The notes beneath the pieces are model-generated. The model made no database searches. It saw only the letters and a program-made list of their open reading frames with translations, and had not been told where the DNA came from. Positions 32,843 to 41,501 of a stretch of 43,564 bases of DNA are shown one piece after another. Source of the DNA: Capnocytophaga periodontitidis (GTDB taxonomy: Bacteria > Bacteroidota > Bacteroidia > Flavobacteriales > Flavobacteriaceae); contig NZ_JAEFDB010000016.1 in NCBI RefSeq assembly GCF_016126015.1, positions 1 through 43,564 of the forward strand. Direction: 5' to 3'. The position numbers and the translations under genes are program-made. How positions within the stretch are numbered: position 1 is the stretch's first letter; every line of letters starts with the position of its first letter.

Positions 32843-35164
32843 TTAGAAATTATAATTTAATCTTACGAATACATTTCTACCCAAATCGTGAGCATAATAT
32901 CTAAAACGATTGGTGTATTCTTTGTATTCGGTGTTTAAAAGGTTTTCGGCGGAGACTCTTATTCCTAAGGTCTGTTGGTCGCCAATTTTTAAGGTAGTGC
33001 CTATATTAGCCTCAAAAAGGTGATAGGCATCGGGGGTGGTGGGAACTAACTCTTGAGAAGGCTCAAAGCGGGTTTGTTTAGCCACAAAAGTATGCCCTAT
33101 ACCCACAACGAGGTTTCTCAGCAAGCCCCCATTGGGATCTATATTCCATTTTAAATGCTGACTCAGACGAGGAGCAGGAATAAAAGGGAAATAGCGTTTG
33201 GTTTGCATCTCGTTGGCAAAGACTACAGAACTTTTCAGCTCATAGCTTAGTTCATAGTCGTTTAGGCGATGCCATTTTATCAGTAGTAATCTTGCCTCAA
33301 GGTCTACGCCTCTAAAGAAAGCATCCGCTTGAGTGTACTGAAAGATAGGGTATACGCCCGAAAATAGAGTGCGTACTTCACCTGTAGGGTAATCGTAGAT
33401 ATAGTTTTTTATCCATTGCAGGTACATATCTACATTGAGCGATAACTTGGGGTGCTTGTAAGCAAAGCTGGTAAGCCACTTGATGCCCGTTTCGGACTGC
33501 AACGTCTCATCACCCAAGTCATAAGTACCCGCTCCGTGGTGTAGCCCGCTACTATACAGCTCGTTTACGTGAGGAGCACGCCACGCTACCCCTACATTGG
33601 TGCTAAGGTCTATCCATCTATCGAAACGATATAACGCTCCTGCACTATAGGTAATATTGTGAAACTGATGTTCGCCTCCATAACGTTGCGAGTACATATC
33701 GTAGCCATCGGCATTGAGGTATTTGTAGTCGTACCTAAGTCCTATCTCAGCAAGCCATTTGTAGTAGTCATAACGTTGTATACCAAAAACGCCATAGCTA
33801 AACGATGCAAAGTTAGGGATTACAGGCACTACCCCTGTACCCGGTTGGTTGAAGTTGTCCTGCTTGCCAAAACTCGCTCCTATTGTTGTTTCCCAACGGT
33901 TGTAGTCATGTTCCCAATCTACATCAAGGGAGTGAGTAGTAAGCGCCATATTGAGGGCAGGGATGCGCGTTCTATCCATACGGCGGAGGCTAAACTCTTG
34001 GCGTATATCTTTTTGGAAAGCGTATTGCGCGGTGAGTTTGCCACCAAAAGGTAAATGATAAAACGCTTTGGCTTTCAGCAGGTGATGCACAACCTTCTGT
34101 TTAGGGGCGTTGATAGTATACGAAAATGGATAGGTAGTAATCGGTCTACCGATTTCAAACCTACCTAATAAGTCGTCTAAATTACCAATATGAGACCCAT
34201 AGAAAACACTGCTTTCATTCTCATAACGGCTATAAAACAGCTCGGCAGTACCTTGTTTTTTTTGTACGCCTGTAGCTACCGAAAAGTCAGCCTCACGAGC
34301 AGCCGTATTGTTCAGCAAATAGTTGGCGGTACTGAGGTCGCCAGAGCGTTTTAGCGTACCTTGTACGCGCCACGCCCACGAATGAAGATTAGGGACAGAA
34401 CCTTCTACACTTGCTGTTAAGACTGTTTTTCTACCGTTGGAAGCGAAAGAGGGAAGTAATCTGCCGTGCACGCCATCTCCATAGGGTAGCTTTTTAGGAG
34501 CTATGAGAATTACCCCCCCCAGTGCATCGGATCCGTAGCGCACGGCATCCGCGCCCTTTACCACGGTTATCTGGTCAGCTACCATAGGGTCTATTTCAGG
34601 AGCGTGGTCGGCACCCCATTGTTGTCCTTCTTGGCGCACCTCGTTATTGAGTATCAAGATACGATTGCTGTGCAAGCCGTGAATTACTGGTTTGGCAATA
34701 GTAGCCCCCGTTTGTATCATTGAGACACCTGCTATTTGGGTAAGAATTTTAGATAGTTCGTCTCCTGAATGATTTACGAAGCCCTCTCTTTCAAGTGTGC
34801 GAACGATAATGGGCAGTTTACAAGTCATTTGCTGTTTAATACCCTCCCCTACTACAGTTACGCCTTCTAACTGACTGACCGTTTCCTTCATTACTATCTT
34901 ATAAAACTGTACGACACCTAATGAAAGAACCGTCTCGTAGTCGTGAAAGCCAAGATAGGTAATTTTGAGGGGGTAAGTTCCTCTCGGTAGTTTCTCAATA
35001 GTTACTTTGCCATTACTATCAGTGAGGTAGTGTTTGCCCATAAAGTGCACTACAGCCCCTACCAAAGGCAATTGCTGTGTATCTTCTACTTGCAATTGTA
35101 ATTGGTTTTGCCCAAAAGCGGAAAGCGCACACAAAAGTAGCAGAAGAGATAATATCTTTTGCAT
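32843..35164 (-). CDS. TonB-dependent outer-membrane receptor
   Basis: 773 residues. Signal peptide MQKILSLLLLLCALSAFGQ, a CarboxypepD_reg-like domain (LQVEDTQQLPLVGAVVHFMG), a plug (about 110-225; GVTVVGEG, ILTQIAGVSMIQTGATIAKP, VVKGADAVRYGSDALGGV), and a beta-barrel ending in RYYAHDLGRNVFVRLNYNF. The last motif (Y-A-x-x-L-G-R-N) and HAPEIDPM in the plug recall zinc receptors of the ZnuD type more than SusC proteins. Substrate is inferred to be a metal or haem. It starts 47 bp after the His-rich small gene and leads directly into the two lipoproteins. Confidence 0.88.
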   Translation of the reverse strand: MQKILSLLLLLCALSAFGQNQLQLQVEDTQQLPLVGAVVHFMGKHYLTDSNGKVTIEKLPRGTYPLKITYLGFHDYETVLSLGVVQFYKIVMKETVSQLEGVTVVGEGIKQQMTCKLPIIVRTLEREGFVNHSGDELSKILTQIAGVSMIQTGATIAKPVIHGLHSNRILILNNEVRQEGQQWGADHAPEIDPMVADQITVVKGADAVRYGSDALGGVILIAPKKLPYGDGVHGRLLPSFASNGRKTVLTASVEGSVPNLHSWAWRVQGTLKRSGDLSTANYLLNNTAAREADFSVATGVQKKQGTAELFYSRYENESSVFYGSHIGNLDDLLGRFEIGRPITTYPFSYTINAPKQKVVHHLLKAKAFYHLPFGGKLTAQYAFQKDIRQEFSLRRMDRTRIPALNMALTTHSLDVDWEHDYNRWETTIGASFGKQDNFNQPGTGVVPVIPNFASFSYGVFGIQRYDYYKWLAEIGLRYDYKYLNADGYDMYSQRYGGEHQFHNITYSAGALYRFDRWIDLSTNVGVAWRAPHVNELYSSGLHHGAGTYDLGDETLQSETGIKWLTSFAYKHPKLSLNVDMYLQWIKNYIYDYPTGEVRTLFSGVYPIFQYTQADAFFRGVDLEARLLLIKWHRLNDYELSYELKSSVVFANEMQTKRYFPFIPAPRLSQHLKWNIDPNGGLLRNLVVGIGHTFVAKQTRFEPSQELVPTTPDAYHLFEANIGTTLKIGDQQTLGIRVSAENLLNTEYKEYTNRFRYYAHDLGRNVFVRLNYNF

Positions 35165-35211
35165 AAAAATTTAATTTGAAAAATTAGCAAATCTGCTGAT
35201 TTGTCAACTTG

Positions 35212-35577
35212 CTAATAGGCAAATTGACACATTGATAAATTAGTAGGGGGAGCCCGTGAAGGAATGCTAAAGGCAGTTTGAGAGATGCCTTTTTCAATGA
35301 AGGAAAATACAGTTGAAATAGTTTGCTCCCACAAGTGGTAAGTAAAAAAAGAAGGAGCAAAGAATTGGTGAAGTTGTAAAAAGATACAATCAAAATGAGT
35401 ATCGGTAGCGGAAAAGTGTGCTTGGTGATGGCACTCATCGCCTGTGGCTATAGTGCATAACTCTTCCTTAGTGTGGTGATTATGAAAGAATTCACCCACT
35501 GGAAAAGCGACTTTCAGCATACATAAAAGTAGCAGAAAAGCGAAGATGCGCGTATGTAACGATTGTCTTTTTATCAT
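35212..35577 (-). CDS. Small His/Cys-rich exported protein
   Basis: 121 residues from the ATG at 35577 (a TTG two codons upstream is also possible). A hydrophobic N-terminal segment (RIFAFLLLLCMLKVAFPVG) precedes a compact run of ligands: FFHNHHTKEELC, then DECHHQAHF, then DTHFDCIFLQLHQFF. The spacing of His and Cys looks like a metal-binding site or sensor. Small proteins with this H-H-C-H-H-H-C pattern lie next to metal TonB receptors in Bacteroidetes, from which the role is inferred. First gene of the operon, preceded by a perfect promoter. Confidence 0.6.
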   Translation of the reverse strand: MIKRQSLHTRIFAFLLLLCMLKVAFPVGEFFHNHHTKEELCTIATGDECHHQAHFSATDTHFDCIFLQLHQFFAPSFFTYHLWEQTISTVFSFIEKGISQTAFSIPSRAPPTNLSMCQFAY

Positions 35578-35587
35578 TTTCAATTTG

Positions 35588-35617
35588 CAAAATTAGTAAA
35601 TACTTATGAAACAGCAA
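35588..35617 (-). promoter_or_regulatory. Consensus promoter of the metal/haem operon
   Basis: Minus-strand TTG (35617-35615), 19-nt spacer and TAATTTTG (35595-35588), an exact match to TTG-N19-TAnnTTTG. The start codon ATG at 35577 is only 10 nt beyond the -7 box, so the leader has about 5 nt or none. It is back-to-back with the ccsBA promoter. Confidence 0.65.
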
Positions 35618-35648
35618 AGAATTAGAAGGTAGTTTTTATTTGAAAAAA

Positions 35649-35679
35649 TTGCTAAATTGCTAATTTATCTATACTTTTG
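35649..35679 (+). promoter_or_regulatory. Consensus promoter of ccsBA
   Basis: TTG (35649-35651), 20-nt spacer and TACTTTTG (35672-35679), exact. The ATG at 35691 follows after 11 nt, again giving an almost leaderless transcript. It faces away from the promoter at 35588-35617; 31 bp lie between the two. Confidence 0.65.
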
Positions 35680-35690
35680 CCCCCTGATTT

Positions 35691-38435
35691 ATGACAATAC
35701 AGAAACTCATATCTTTCTTTTATTCCACCAAGCTAATGGCAATTCTCTTCATTACTTTTGCCATTGCTATGGCAGTGGGTACTTTCGTAGAAAATGATTA
35801 CGATACTGATGCCGCCCGCATTTTGGTGTATAACACTTGGTGGTTTGAGGCGATAATGGTACTTTTTGTTGTGAATTTTATAGGTAATATTCCTCGCTAT
35901 CAATTGCTCAAAAGAGAGAATTGGGCAGTGCTGGTGTTACACCTCTCGTGGGTGTTTATCATCGTAGGGGCTGGGGTTACGCGCTATTTTGGCAATGAAG
36001 GTATGATTTCTCTACGTGAAGGAGAAACTACAAATACTTACCTTTCTGACCGCACTTATATCACTGTAATGGTAGATGGCAATTATCAAGGAGCTCCCTT
36101 GCGTAAAAAGAAACAAAAAGAGGTGCTTTTTTCTTCATATACCTCTAATCATTACAAGTGGTCGTCTGACTTTAAAGGCAAACCTTTTAGCATTACGTAT
36201 AAATCGTTTAAACGTATAGGTGAGGGAATGAATGCCTTGGTATTGGAAGTTGTTTCAGGTGATCAGCGCAAAGAAGTAACGGTGATGGGCAAACGCGGTA
36301 TGCAATACCCTCCTACCACAATCACTTTGAACGGCTTGCAGTTTCATCTAAGCTATGGAGCACGTGAAGAGAAGTTGCCTTTCAGTCTCACCCTCAACGA
36401 TTTTATAGCCGAAAAATATCCTGGTACCGAGAATAGTTATGCTTCCTTTAAAAGCAAAGTAACCGTGAGTGGGGGAGGGGAGACCTTTCCTTATGATATT
36501 GAGATGAATCATATTCTCAATTATCAAGGTTATCGCTTGTTCCAATCTTCTTTTCACCCCGATGAACAAGGTACTATACTCTCGGTAAATCGTGACTTTT
36601 GGGGTATCCTCATCACTTACATAGGTTATATACTACTTTTTGTCAGTTTGTTAGCATTTATGTTTGTAGTCAAATCTCGATTTAGGAAACTCAATCAGCA
36701 ACTTAAAGATTTGCAAGCCAAAAGGATTGCAATGGTTTTGGCATTATGTTTTGGCTCTTTCGCTACTGCCCAAACTTCTATGGTAGTACCCGATAAAGCG
36801 CACGCTGAAAAATTTGGTGCAATGCTCATTCAAGATGATGGGCGCTTTAAGCCCGTGAATACCTTCTCTTCAGAACTTTTGCGCAAACTTAGCAAACACG
36901 ATACTTATAAAGGTTTAACTTCCGATCAAGTCTTGCTTTCGATGCTCCTCAGTCCGCAGGCGTGGTATGAGTCGGACATTATCTATGTGAAGAAAGCTAA
37001 TGACAGTTTGCATCGTTTTTTGGGAGTCCCCAAAGGAACCAAATGGGTGAAGCCTAAAGATTTTTTTGATGCAAATGGACAGTACAAGCTTGCCCCTTTA
37101 TTGAAAGATATTTACAACACAAATACTCCTAACCAATTTCAAAAAGATTTTAAGGAAGTAGACCAACGTATTGGCTTGCTCAACAGAGCGCTACAAGGTG
37201 ATATTATTAAGGTCTTCCCTGTGCCTAATGACCCTAATTATAAGTGGATTTCGCACTTAGATTACGTAAACGATACCCTCCAAATCACCGACCCACTGTA
37301 CAAACAATTTGTAAAAAACGCACTGCCAGCTTACCTTATTTTGCTACAACAAGCCACTGAAACAGACGATTATAGCAAAGCTGATAAGGTGCTCGACAAT
37401 ATCAAACTACAACAAGAATTTTACTCGGCTGAGGTATTGCCCTCACCTGCCAAAGTACAAACTGAATTGTGGTACAATCGCATCAATATTTTTGAACAAC
37501 TCTTTCAAGCGTATTTGTATCTTGGTACAGTGCTATTTATAGTACTACTATGGCATATTTTTATGCCAAAACAAATTTTTAGAAGACTTACCCAAATAGG
37601 TATAGCCTTGTTATGGATTTGTTTTATCCTGCATACTGTAGGACTTGCTGTACGTTGGTATCTTTCAGGTCACGCACCTTTTAGCGATGCTTATGAGAGT
37701 ATGATATATGTAGGATGGTCGGCTATTGGGGTAGGACTTTTCTTTTCTCGACGTTCCCCCCTCACGGTTGCTGCTACCGCTTTTGTAACCGCTATGATAC
37801 TGATGATCGCCCACTGGAATTGGATGGATCCTGCTATTGGAACCCTCCAACCCGTGCTCAATAGCTATTGGCTGATGTTGCACGTTGCCGTGATTGTAGG
37901 TAGTTATGGACCTTTTGTCTTAGGAATGCTCTTAGGTGTTATCAACCTCCTACTGATGATAGTTACCACCCGCAAGAACGCTCATAAAATCAACCTCATA
38001 CAACAGGAACTCACTATCGTAAACGAATTAGCTCTTACAGTGGGGCTCGTAATGCTCACCATAGGCAATTTTTTGGGTGGTATGTGGGCAAATGAAAGCT
38101 GGGGACGTTATTGGGGCTGGGATCCAAAAGAAACTTGGGCATTGATTAGCATTATGGTTTATGCCTTGGTGATACACCTGCGCTTGATACCCCATTGGCG
38201 TGGACGATGGGCGTTCAATTTTATGAGCATTGTTGCCTTTAGCAGTATCTTGATGACTTATTTTGGTGTGAATTTCTACCTTACAGGTATGCACAGCTAT
38301 GCCACAGGCGATAAAATTATCACCCCTACCTTTGTGTATTATGCTGTGGGTATAGTGCTGTTGTTAGGACTGGTATCGTATTTGAGAGTGAAAAATACAT
38401 CACAAGTTTTACCAAAGTCTAATACTAATTCCTAA
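35691..38435 (+). CDS. ccsBA: Fused cytochrome c maturation protein CcsBA (ResB-CcsA)
   Basis: 914 residues. The N-terminal half is ResB-like: membrane helices at about 12-32, 50-72 and 85-102 (VLVLHLSWVFIIVGAGVTRYF), then a large periplasmic domain. The C-terminal half is CcsA-like, with membrane helices from about 610 to the end. It holds SGHAPFSDAYESMIY, MLHVAVIVGSYGPFVLGML and the tryptophan-rich WWD-type loop ESWGRYWGWDPKETW, followed by LRLIPHWRGRW with a haem-ligand-type histidine. The protein exports haem and attaches it to apocytochromes c (system II). Fusion of both parts is usual in Bacteroidetes and Epsilonproteobacteria. Near-leaderless promoter upstream. Confidence 0.94.
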   Translation: MTIQKLISFFYSTKLMAILFITFAIAMAVGTFVENDYDTDAARILVYNTWWFEAIMVLFVVNFIGNIPRYQLLKRENWAVLVLHLSWVFIIVGAGVTRYFGNEGMISLREGETTNTYLSDRTYITVMVDGNYQGAPLRKKKQKEVLFSSYTSNHYKWSSDFKGKPFSITYKSFKRIGEGMNALVLEVVSGDQRKEVTVMGKRGMQYPPTTITLNGLQFHLSYGAREEKLPFSLTLNDFIAEKYPGTENSYASFKSKVTVSGGGETFPYDIEMNHILNYQGYRLFQSSFHPDEQGTILSVNRDFWGILITYIGYILLFVSLLAFMFVVKSRFRKLNQQLKDLQAKRIAMVLALCFGSFATAQTSMVVPDKAHAEKFGAMLIQDDGRFKPVNTFSSELLRKLSKHDTYKGLTSDQVLLSMLLSPQAWYESDIIYVKKANDSLHRFLGVPKGTKWVKPKDFFDANGQYKLAPLLKDIYNTNTPNQFQKDFKEVDQRIGLLNRALQGDIIKVFPVPNDPNYKWISHLDYVNDTLQITDPLYKQFVKNALPAYLILLQQATETDDYSKADKVLDNIKLQQEFYSAEVLPSPAKVQTELWYNRINIFEQLFQAYLYLGTVLFIVLLWHIFMPKQIFRRLTQIGIALLWICFILHTVGLAVRWYLSGHAPFSDAYESMIYVGWSAIGVGLFFSRRSPLTVAATAFVTAMILMIAHWNWMDPAIGTLQPVLNSYWLMLHVAVIVGSYGPFVLGMLLGVINLLLMIVTTRKNAHKINLIQQELTIVNELALTVGLVMLTIGNFLGGMWANESWGRYWGWDPKETWALISIMVYALVIHLRLIPHWRGRWAFNFMSIVAFSSILMTYFGVNFYLTGMHSYATGDKIITPTFVYYAVGIVLLLGLVSYLRVKNTSQVLPKSNTNS

Positions 38436-38460
38436 TATCTAACTCCTAAATCGTTATTAT

Positions 38461-38495
38461 TAATTGTAAATTGTAAATTGTTAATTGTTAATTGA
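38461..38495 (+). repeat. TTAATTG/TAAATTG-type tract before 38496
   Basis: A degenerate tract of TAATTGTAAATTGTAAATTG, then TTAATTGTTAATTG, runs up to the start codon at 38496. It has no room for a promoter box of the TAnnTTTG type, so the gene may depend on read-through from ccsBA. Confidence 0.4.
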
Positions 38496-39458
38496 ATGAA
38501 GTCTTATATCAATGGAACAGCCTGTATCTCGGCTCAACCTACTTTCTTAACTCCTCATTTCCTCGATGAAGCCCTAAAAGTTACTCCAGAGGAAGTGTGT
38601 TACGCTCAAGAACCTTCTTATAAAGAATATATTGCCCCTAATGCCAGTCGTCGTATGGCTAAAGGCGTAAAAATGGCTATAGCTACTGCTGCTGAAGCTC
38701 TAAAAGAAGCACATATCTCTACCCCCGATGCTATTTTGGTGGGTACCGGTATGGGGTGCCTGCAAGATTCTGAAAAATTTCTTACAGCGCTTATCAATGA
38801 TAACGAGGAGCACCTCACCCCCACGGCTTTTATACAATCTACTCATAATACTGTTGCGGGGCAGATAGCTCTTTTGTTGCAGTGCAAAGGAGAAAACTTT
38901 ACCTATGTAAATGGGGCTGTATCATTTGAATCAGCTTTGTTAGATGCCAAAATGCAAATGGAACAAGACACTATCAATACGGCTTTGGTAGGAGGTGTAG
39001 ATGAACACAGTCCGCACACTTTGTATTTATATGATTTAGTAGGGCTTGACCAAAAAGGAGAAGGCGCAAGTTTCTTTGCATTATCAGCAGAGGCTACCCC
39101 CAATACCTATGGAGAACTTGTGGATGTAGCTTTGTACAATGAACTCACTCCCGAGCAACAACAAACAGCCCTAAAGGACTTTCTTTCTCGCCACCATCTT
39201 ACCCTCTCTAATATAGACTTGATACTTACCGGTGAAGCAGAAAATCGTTCTTGGCGACTCCCTACCTTGCACTATAAAACCCTGAGTAGTGAGTATTATA
39301 CTGCTTCAGCCTTCGGACTTTGGTTTGCTTGTCAAGTACTACAAAAGCAAACCCTTCCCGCCATTTGTGAACTTCCTCTCTCTACTCCCATACAATATAT
39401 TTTATTAGTAAATTCATATAGGGGCAAAGATTTTAGTTTTGTACTGTTGAAGAAATAA
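38496..39458 (+). CDS. Ketosynthase-like protein lacking the catalytic cysteine
   Basis: 320 residues, shorter than true ketosynthases (about 400). The thiolase-like fold is clear: DAILVGTGMGCLQDSEKF (about 78-95), TPTAFIQSTHNTVAGQIALL (about 108-127), then FTYVNGAVSFESALLDA where active enzymes have ACxS. No cysteine is present at 135-147 (the equivalent is Ala141), so no condensing activity is expected. It resembles a chain-length-factor-type partner. Proteins of this type belong to aryl-polyene and flexirubin (dialkylresorcinol) pigment clusters, like the genes from 40159 to 42469 downstream. Their catalytic partner is not in this window. The end carries a TTTGCCAAA-type hairpin at 39505. 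Confidence 0.72.
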   Translation: MKSYINGTACISAQPTFLTPHFLDEALKVTPEEVCYAQEPSYKEYIAPNASRRMAKGVKMAIATAAEALKEAHISTPDAILVGTGMGCLQDSEKFLTALINDNEEHLTPTAFIQSTHNTVAGQIALLLQCKGENFTYVNGAVSFESALLDAKMQMEQDTINTALVGGVDEHSPHTLYLYDLVGLDQKGEGASFFALSAEATPNTYGELVDVALYNELTPEQQQTALKDFLSRHHLTLSNIDLILTGEAENRSWRLPTLHYKTLSSEYYTASAFGLWFACQVLQKQTLPAICELPLSTPIQYILLVNSYRGKDFSFVLLKK

Positions 39459-39504
39459 AAGAGGTTGTTTGAAAAGTATTAAAATTGACTTTACAACTTG
39501 TGTC

Positions 39505-39531
39505 TTTGGCAGAGTTTCACACTTTGTTAAA
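39505..39531 (+). terminator. TTTGCCAAA-family hairpin, copy 7 (diverged, flipped)
   Basis: 39505-39515 and 39521-39531 pair over 11 positions in plus-strand RNA, three as G-U, around the loop TTCAC, which copy 3 also has. TTTTATT follows. It lies 47 bp after the ketosynthase-like stop, on the correct strand to end it. Confidence 0.5.
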
Positions 39532-39959
39532 TTTTATTACCTTGATAATCAAGTGTTTTAGAGTGTTTTGTGTAGGGGCGTTTTGTAAACGCCCACATAA
39601 ATAGAACTTTTTCGGACTGTCCCTTCATTGTAAAAAGGTTACCAAAGTTTGATCTTTATTTTGTAGCATCTTTTCAAAATTAAACTTTTCAGATAGTATC
39701 TTTCCATTTTATATTTATTGTATTTAGCATTATACGAGTATTTTAATTTGAAAATCTACTAATGTTTAAATTTCCTCATTAGTGCTGATAAATAAAGTTA
39801 TGTATAAAATCTCTTTTTGAAAGATAGATAAATATATTAAGATTGATAGTAAAACGCTTTTAGTTTAAATTTCTTCAAAAAGTTTTGTCTAAAAGAATAA
39901 AAAGATCTTTTCTTTCAAAAACTGAATTTCTATGTTTCAAGAAAAAATAATTAAAATAT

Positions 39960-39990
39960 TTGTAAGGAAGTAAAATGTATGTTACTTTTG
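39960..39990 (+). promoter_or_regulatory. Consensus promoter upstream of the deacetylase operon
   Basis: TTG (39960-39962), 20-nt spacer, exact TACTTTTG (39983-39990). Transcription would start near 39996. The first start codon is 160 nt further on, and a hairpin followed by seven T's at 40048-40080 lies between. Confidence 0.6.
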
Positions 39991-40047
39991 CCGTGCTGAA
40001 ACAACTTTTATTGTAGAAAAACTAAAGTATTCATTGTTAGGTGGAAA

Positions 40048-40080
40048 TTTGTAAAATAATATATTACAAAAAGTTTTTTT
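40048..40080 (+). terminator. Terminator-like hairpin in the leader of the deacetylase operon
   Basis: TTTGTAA (40048-40054) pairs with TTACAAA (40064-40070), loop 9 nt, then AAG and TTTTTTT to 40080. The stem is AT-rich and thus weak. Ending here gives an RNA of about 85 nt from the 39960 promoter, so it may be a leader attenuator or a small RNA end. Confidence 0.4.
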
Positions 40081-40158
40081 AGTCTTAATTTCGTGTAAAT
40101 CCGTGAAATCCGTGTGAGGTTTTCCTTAACAAAGTATCAACTCTATATCATTTAAACA

Positions 40159-40890
40159 TTGAACAAATATCTTTTTACAATTGCAATATTTATCAATGCT
40201 CTTGTAACAGCATTTATACAAAATGCTTCTTGGTGGGTATATGTATTATTAATAGTGTTGTTTTTAGGCATTATCTCTTGGGGCGTATTCGATATCCGCC
40301 TCTCTTATTTTGTTAAAACACAATACTTCTTAAAGGGGCGTCCAGCAAAAACAGTAGCGCTAACTTTTGATGATGGTCCCTCAGAACTCACACCACAATT
40401 CTTAGATCTATTGGAGCAATACAACGCCAAAGCAGTCTTTTTTTGTGTAGGTGAACAAATACAAAAGTATACAGAGGTCGTCAAACGTATGCAAGCTGAA
40501 GGTCATTTAGTGGCAAATCATACTTTTACACATCAACCTAAAAATATTCTGCACGCAAAAGCCCTTGCCAACGAAATTCGCCATACCGATGAAGCTTTGG
40601 CGCACTTGGATATCGTTACCCCATATTTCCGACCTCCATACGGAATCACCTCACCGCCCGTTGCTAGAGCAATTCAGGCAACAGCTAAAAAAGCTATAGG
40701 TTGGGATGTACGCTCATTAGATACCGTAATACACGATGAAGACAAGCTTTTTCACCGCATTGTGCGCAAACTTACCAACGGTAATATCATACTGATGCAC
40801 GACCGTCTGCCTCATACCCTTACCGTTTTGGAACGCTTATTGCAGTACCTCAAAGAAAATAACTATACAATTACAAACAATTTAGAATGA
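40159..40890 (+). CDS. Membrane-anchored polysaccharide deacetylase (NodB-like)
   Basis: 243 residues. The start is TTG at 40159. One or two N-terminal membrane helices (about 5-43) precede the NodB domain. It holds ALTFDDGPSE with Asp71 and Asp72, NHTFTHQ with metal ligands His121 and His125, YFRPPYG at about 156-162, and IILMHDR with the late catalytic His. All five family motifs are present, so it is probably active. Substrate is unknown; in pigment clusters of Bacteroidetes such a gene lies with acyl-chain genes and its part there is not established. It overlaps the next gene by 4 bp (ATGA). Confidence 0.86.
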   Translation: MNKYLFTIAIFINALVTAFIQNASWWVYVLLIVLFLGIISWGVFDIRLSYFVKTQYFLKGRPAKTVALTFDDGPSELTPQFLDLLEQYNAKAVFFCVGEQIQKYTEVVKRMQAEGHLVANHTFTHQPKNILHAKALANEIRHTDEALAHLDIVTPYFRPPYGITSPPVARAIQATAKKAIGWDVRSLDTVIHDEDKLFHRIVRKLTNGNIILMHDRLPHTLTVLERLLQYLKENNYTITNNLE

Positions 40891-41501
40891 AAAAACTCTT
40901 AATATTCCTTATTTGTGTTGCACCTTTAACAATCAGTGCCCAAGCTCTTACAGAAGCCCAAATACGCGACTTCAAAACGCAAACTATTGCTAAAAACAAG
41001 TCAATCCAAACATTGCAAGCGGATTTTACTCAGAAAAAACACTTGGATTTTATGAGTAAGGATATTGAAACATTAGGTAAAATGGCATTCGCTAAACCCG
41101 ATAAACTGAATTGGCAATACACTAAACCTTACCAGTATCGCATTATTTTTCAGAAAGATAAAATCACAGTGAATGATGCAGGTAATGTCTCACAGATGAA
41201 AGCTGATAATAAAGTATTTAAAAAAATAAATAACCTTATTGTGAGTTCTATCAGTGGTGATATGTTCAATGAGAAAGAATTTGCTATGACCTTTGCCAAA
41301 TCGGACAAAAGTACATTGGTAAAACTATTGCCTAAGGATAAGACTCTCTTAAAATATGTGAGCGAAATACATCTCTATTTCGATGTCGATAGCGTAGTAG
41401 AGCGCGTAAAACTCATTGAACCTTCTAAAGACTACACCGAAATCCTATTCAGCAATAAAAAACTAAATACAAAAATTGATGAAGCAAATTTTAAAATGTA
41501 G
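40887..41501 (+). CDS. LolA-like periplasmic carrier protein
   Basis: 204 residues with signal peptide MKKLLIFLICVAPLTISAQ. The half-open beta-barrel of LolA-like proteins is suggested by SIQTLQADFTQKKHLDFMSK, GKMAFAKPDKLNWQYTKPYQY and FDVDSVVERVKLIEPSKDYTEILFSN, each typical of the family. LolA carries lipoproteins between membranes; the paralogues in aryl-polyene/flexirubin clusters are thought to move the lipid-like pigment. This copy belongs to such a cluster, so pigment transport is more likely. Overlaps the deacetylase by 4 bp and the next gene by 23 bp. Confidence 0.82.
   Translation: MKKLLIFLICVAPLTISAQALTEAQIRDFKTQTIAKNKSIQTLQADFTQKKHLDFMSKDIETLGKMAFAKPDKLNWQYTKPYQYRIIFQKDKITVNDAGNVSQMKADNKVFKKINNLIVSSISGDMFNEKEFAMTFAKSDKSTLVKLLPKDKTLLKYVSEIHLYFDVDSVVERVKLIEPSKDYTEILFSNKKLNTKIDEANFKM

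Larger units (their letters stand above)
39459..40158. other. 700-bp AT-rich gap with hairpins and a promoter, no gene seen
   Basis: No open frame with coding character, no tRNA. It holds a diverged TTTGCCAAA hairpin (39505-39531), a perfect 8-bp stem GGGCGTTT/AAACGCCC with a 3-nt loop at 39576-39594, a consensus promoter (39960-39990), a hairpin plus T-run (40048-40080) and an AATCCGTG tandem duplication near 40096-40111. The stretch between about 39600 and 39950 is simply AT-rich, and I see nothing in it. Confidence 0.6.

Noticed and set aside
35184-35438. 84-codon frame overlapping the His/Cys-rich gene
   Set aside because: It is a shadow in another frame; the 35212-35577 frame has a signal segment, a metal-ligand pattern and a promoter at the right distance.
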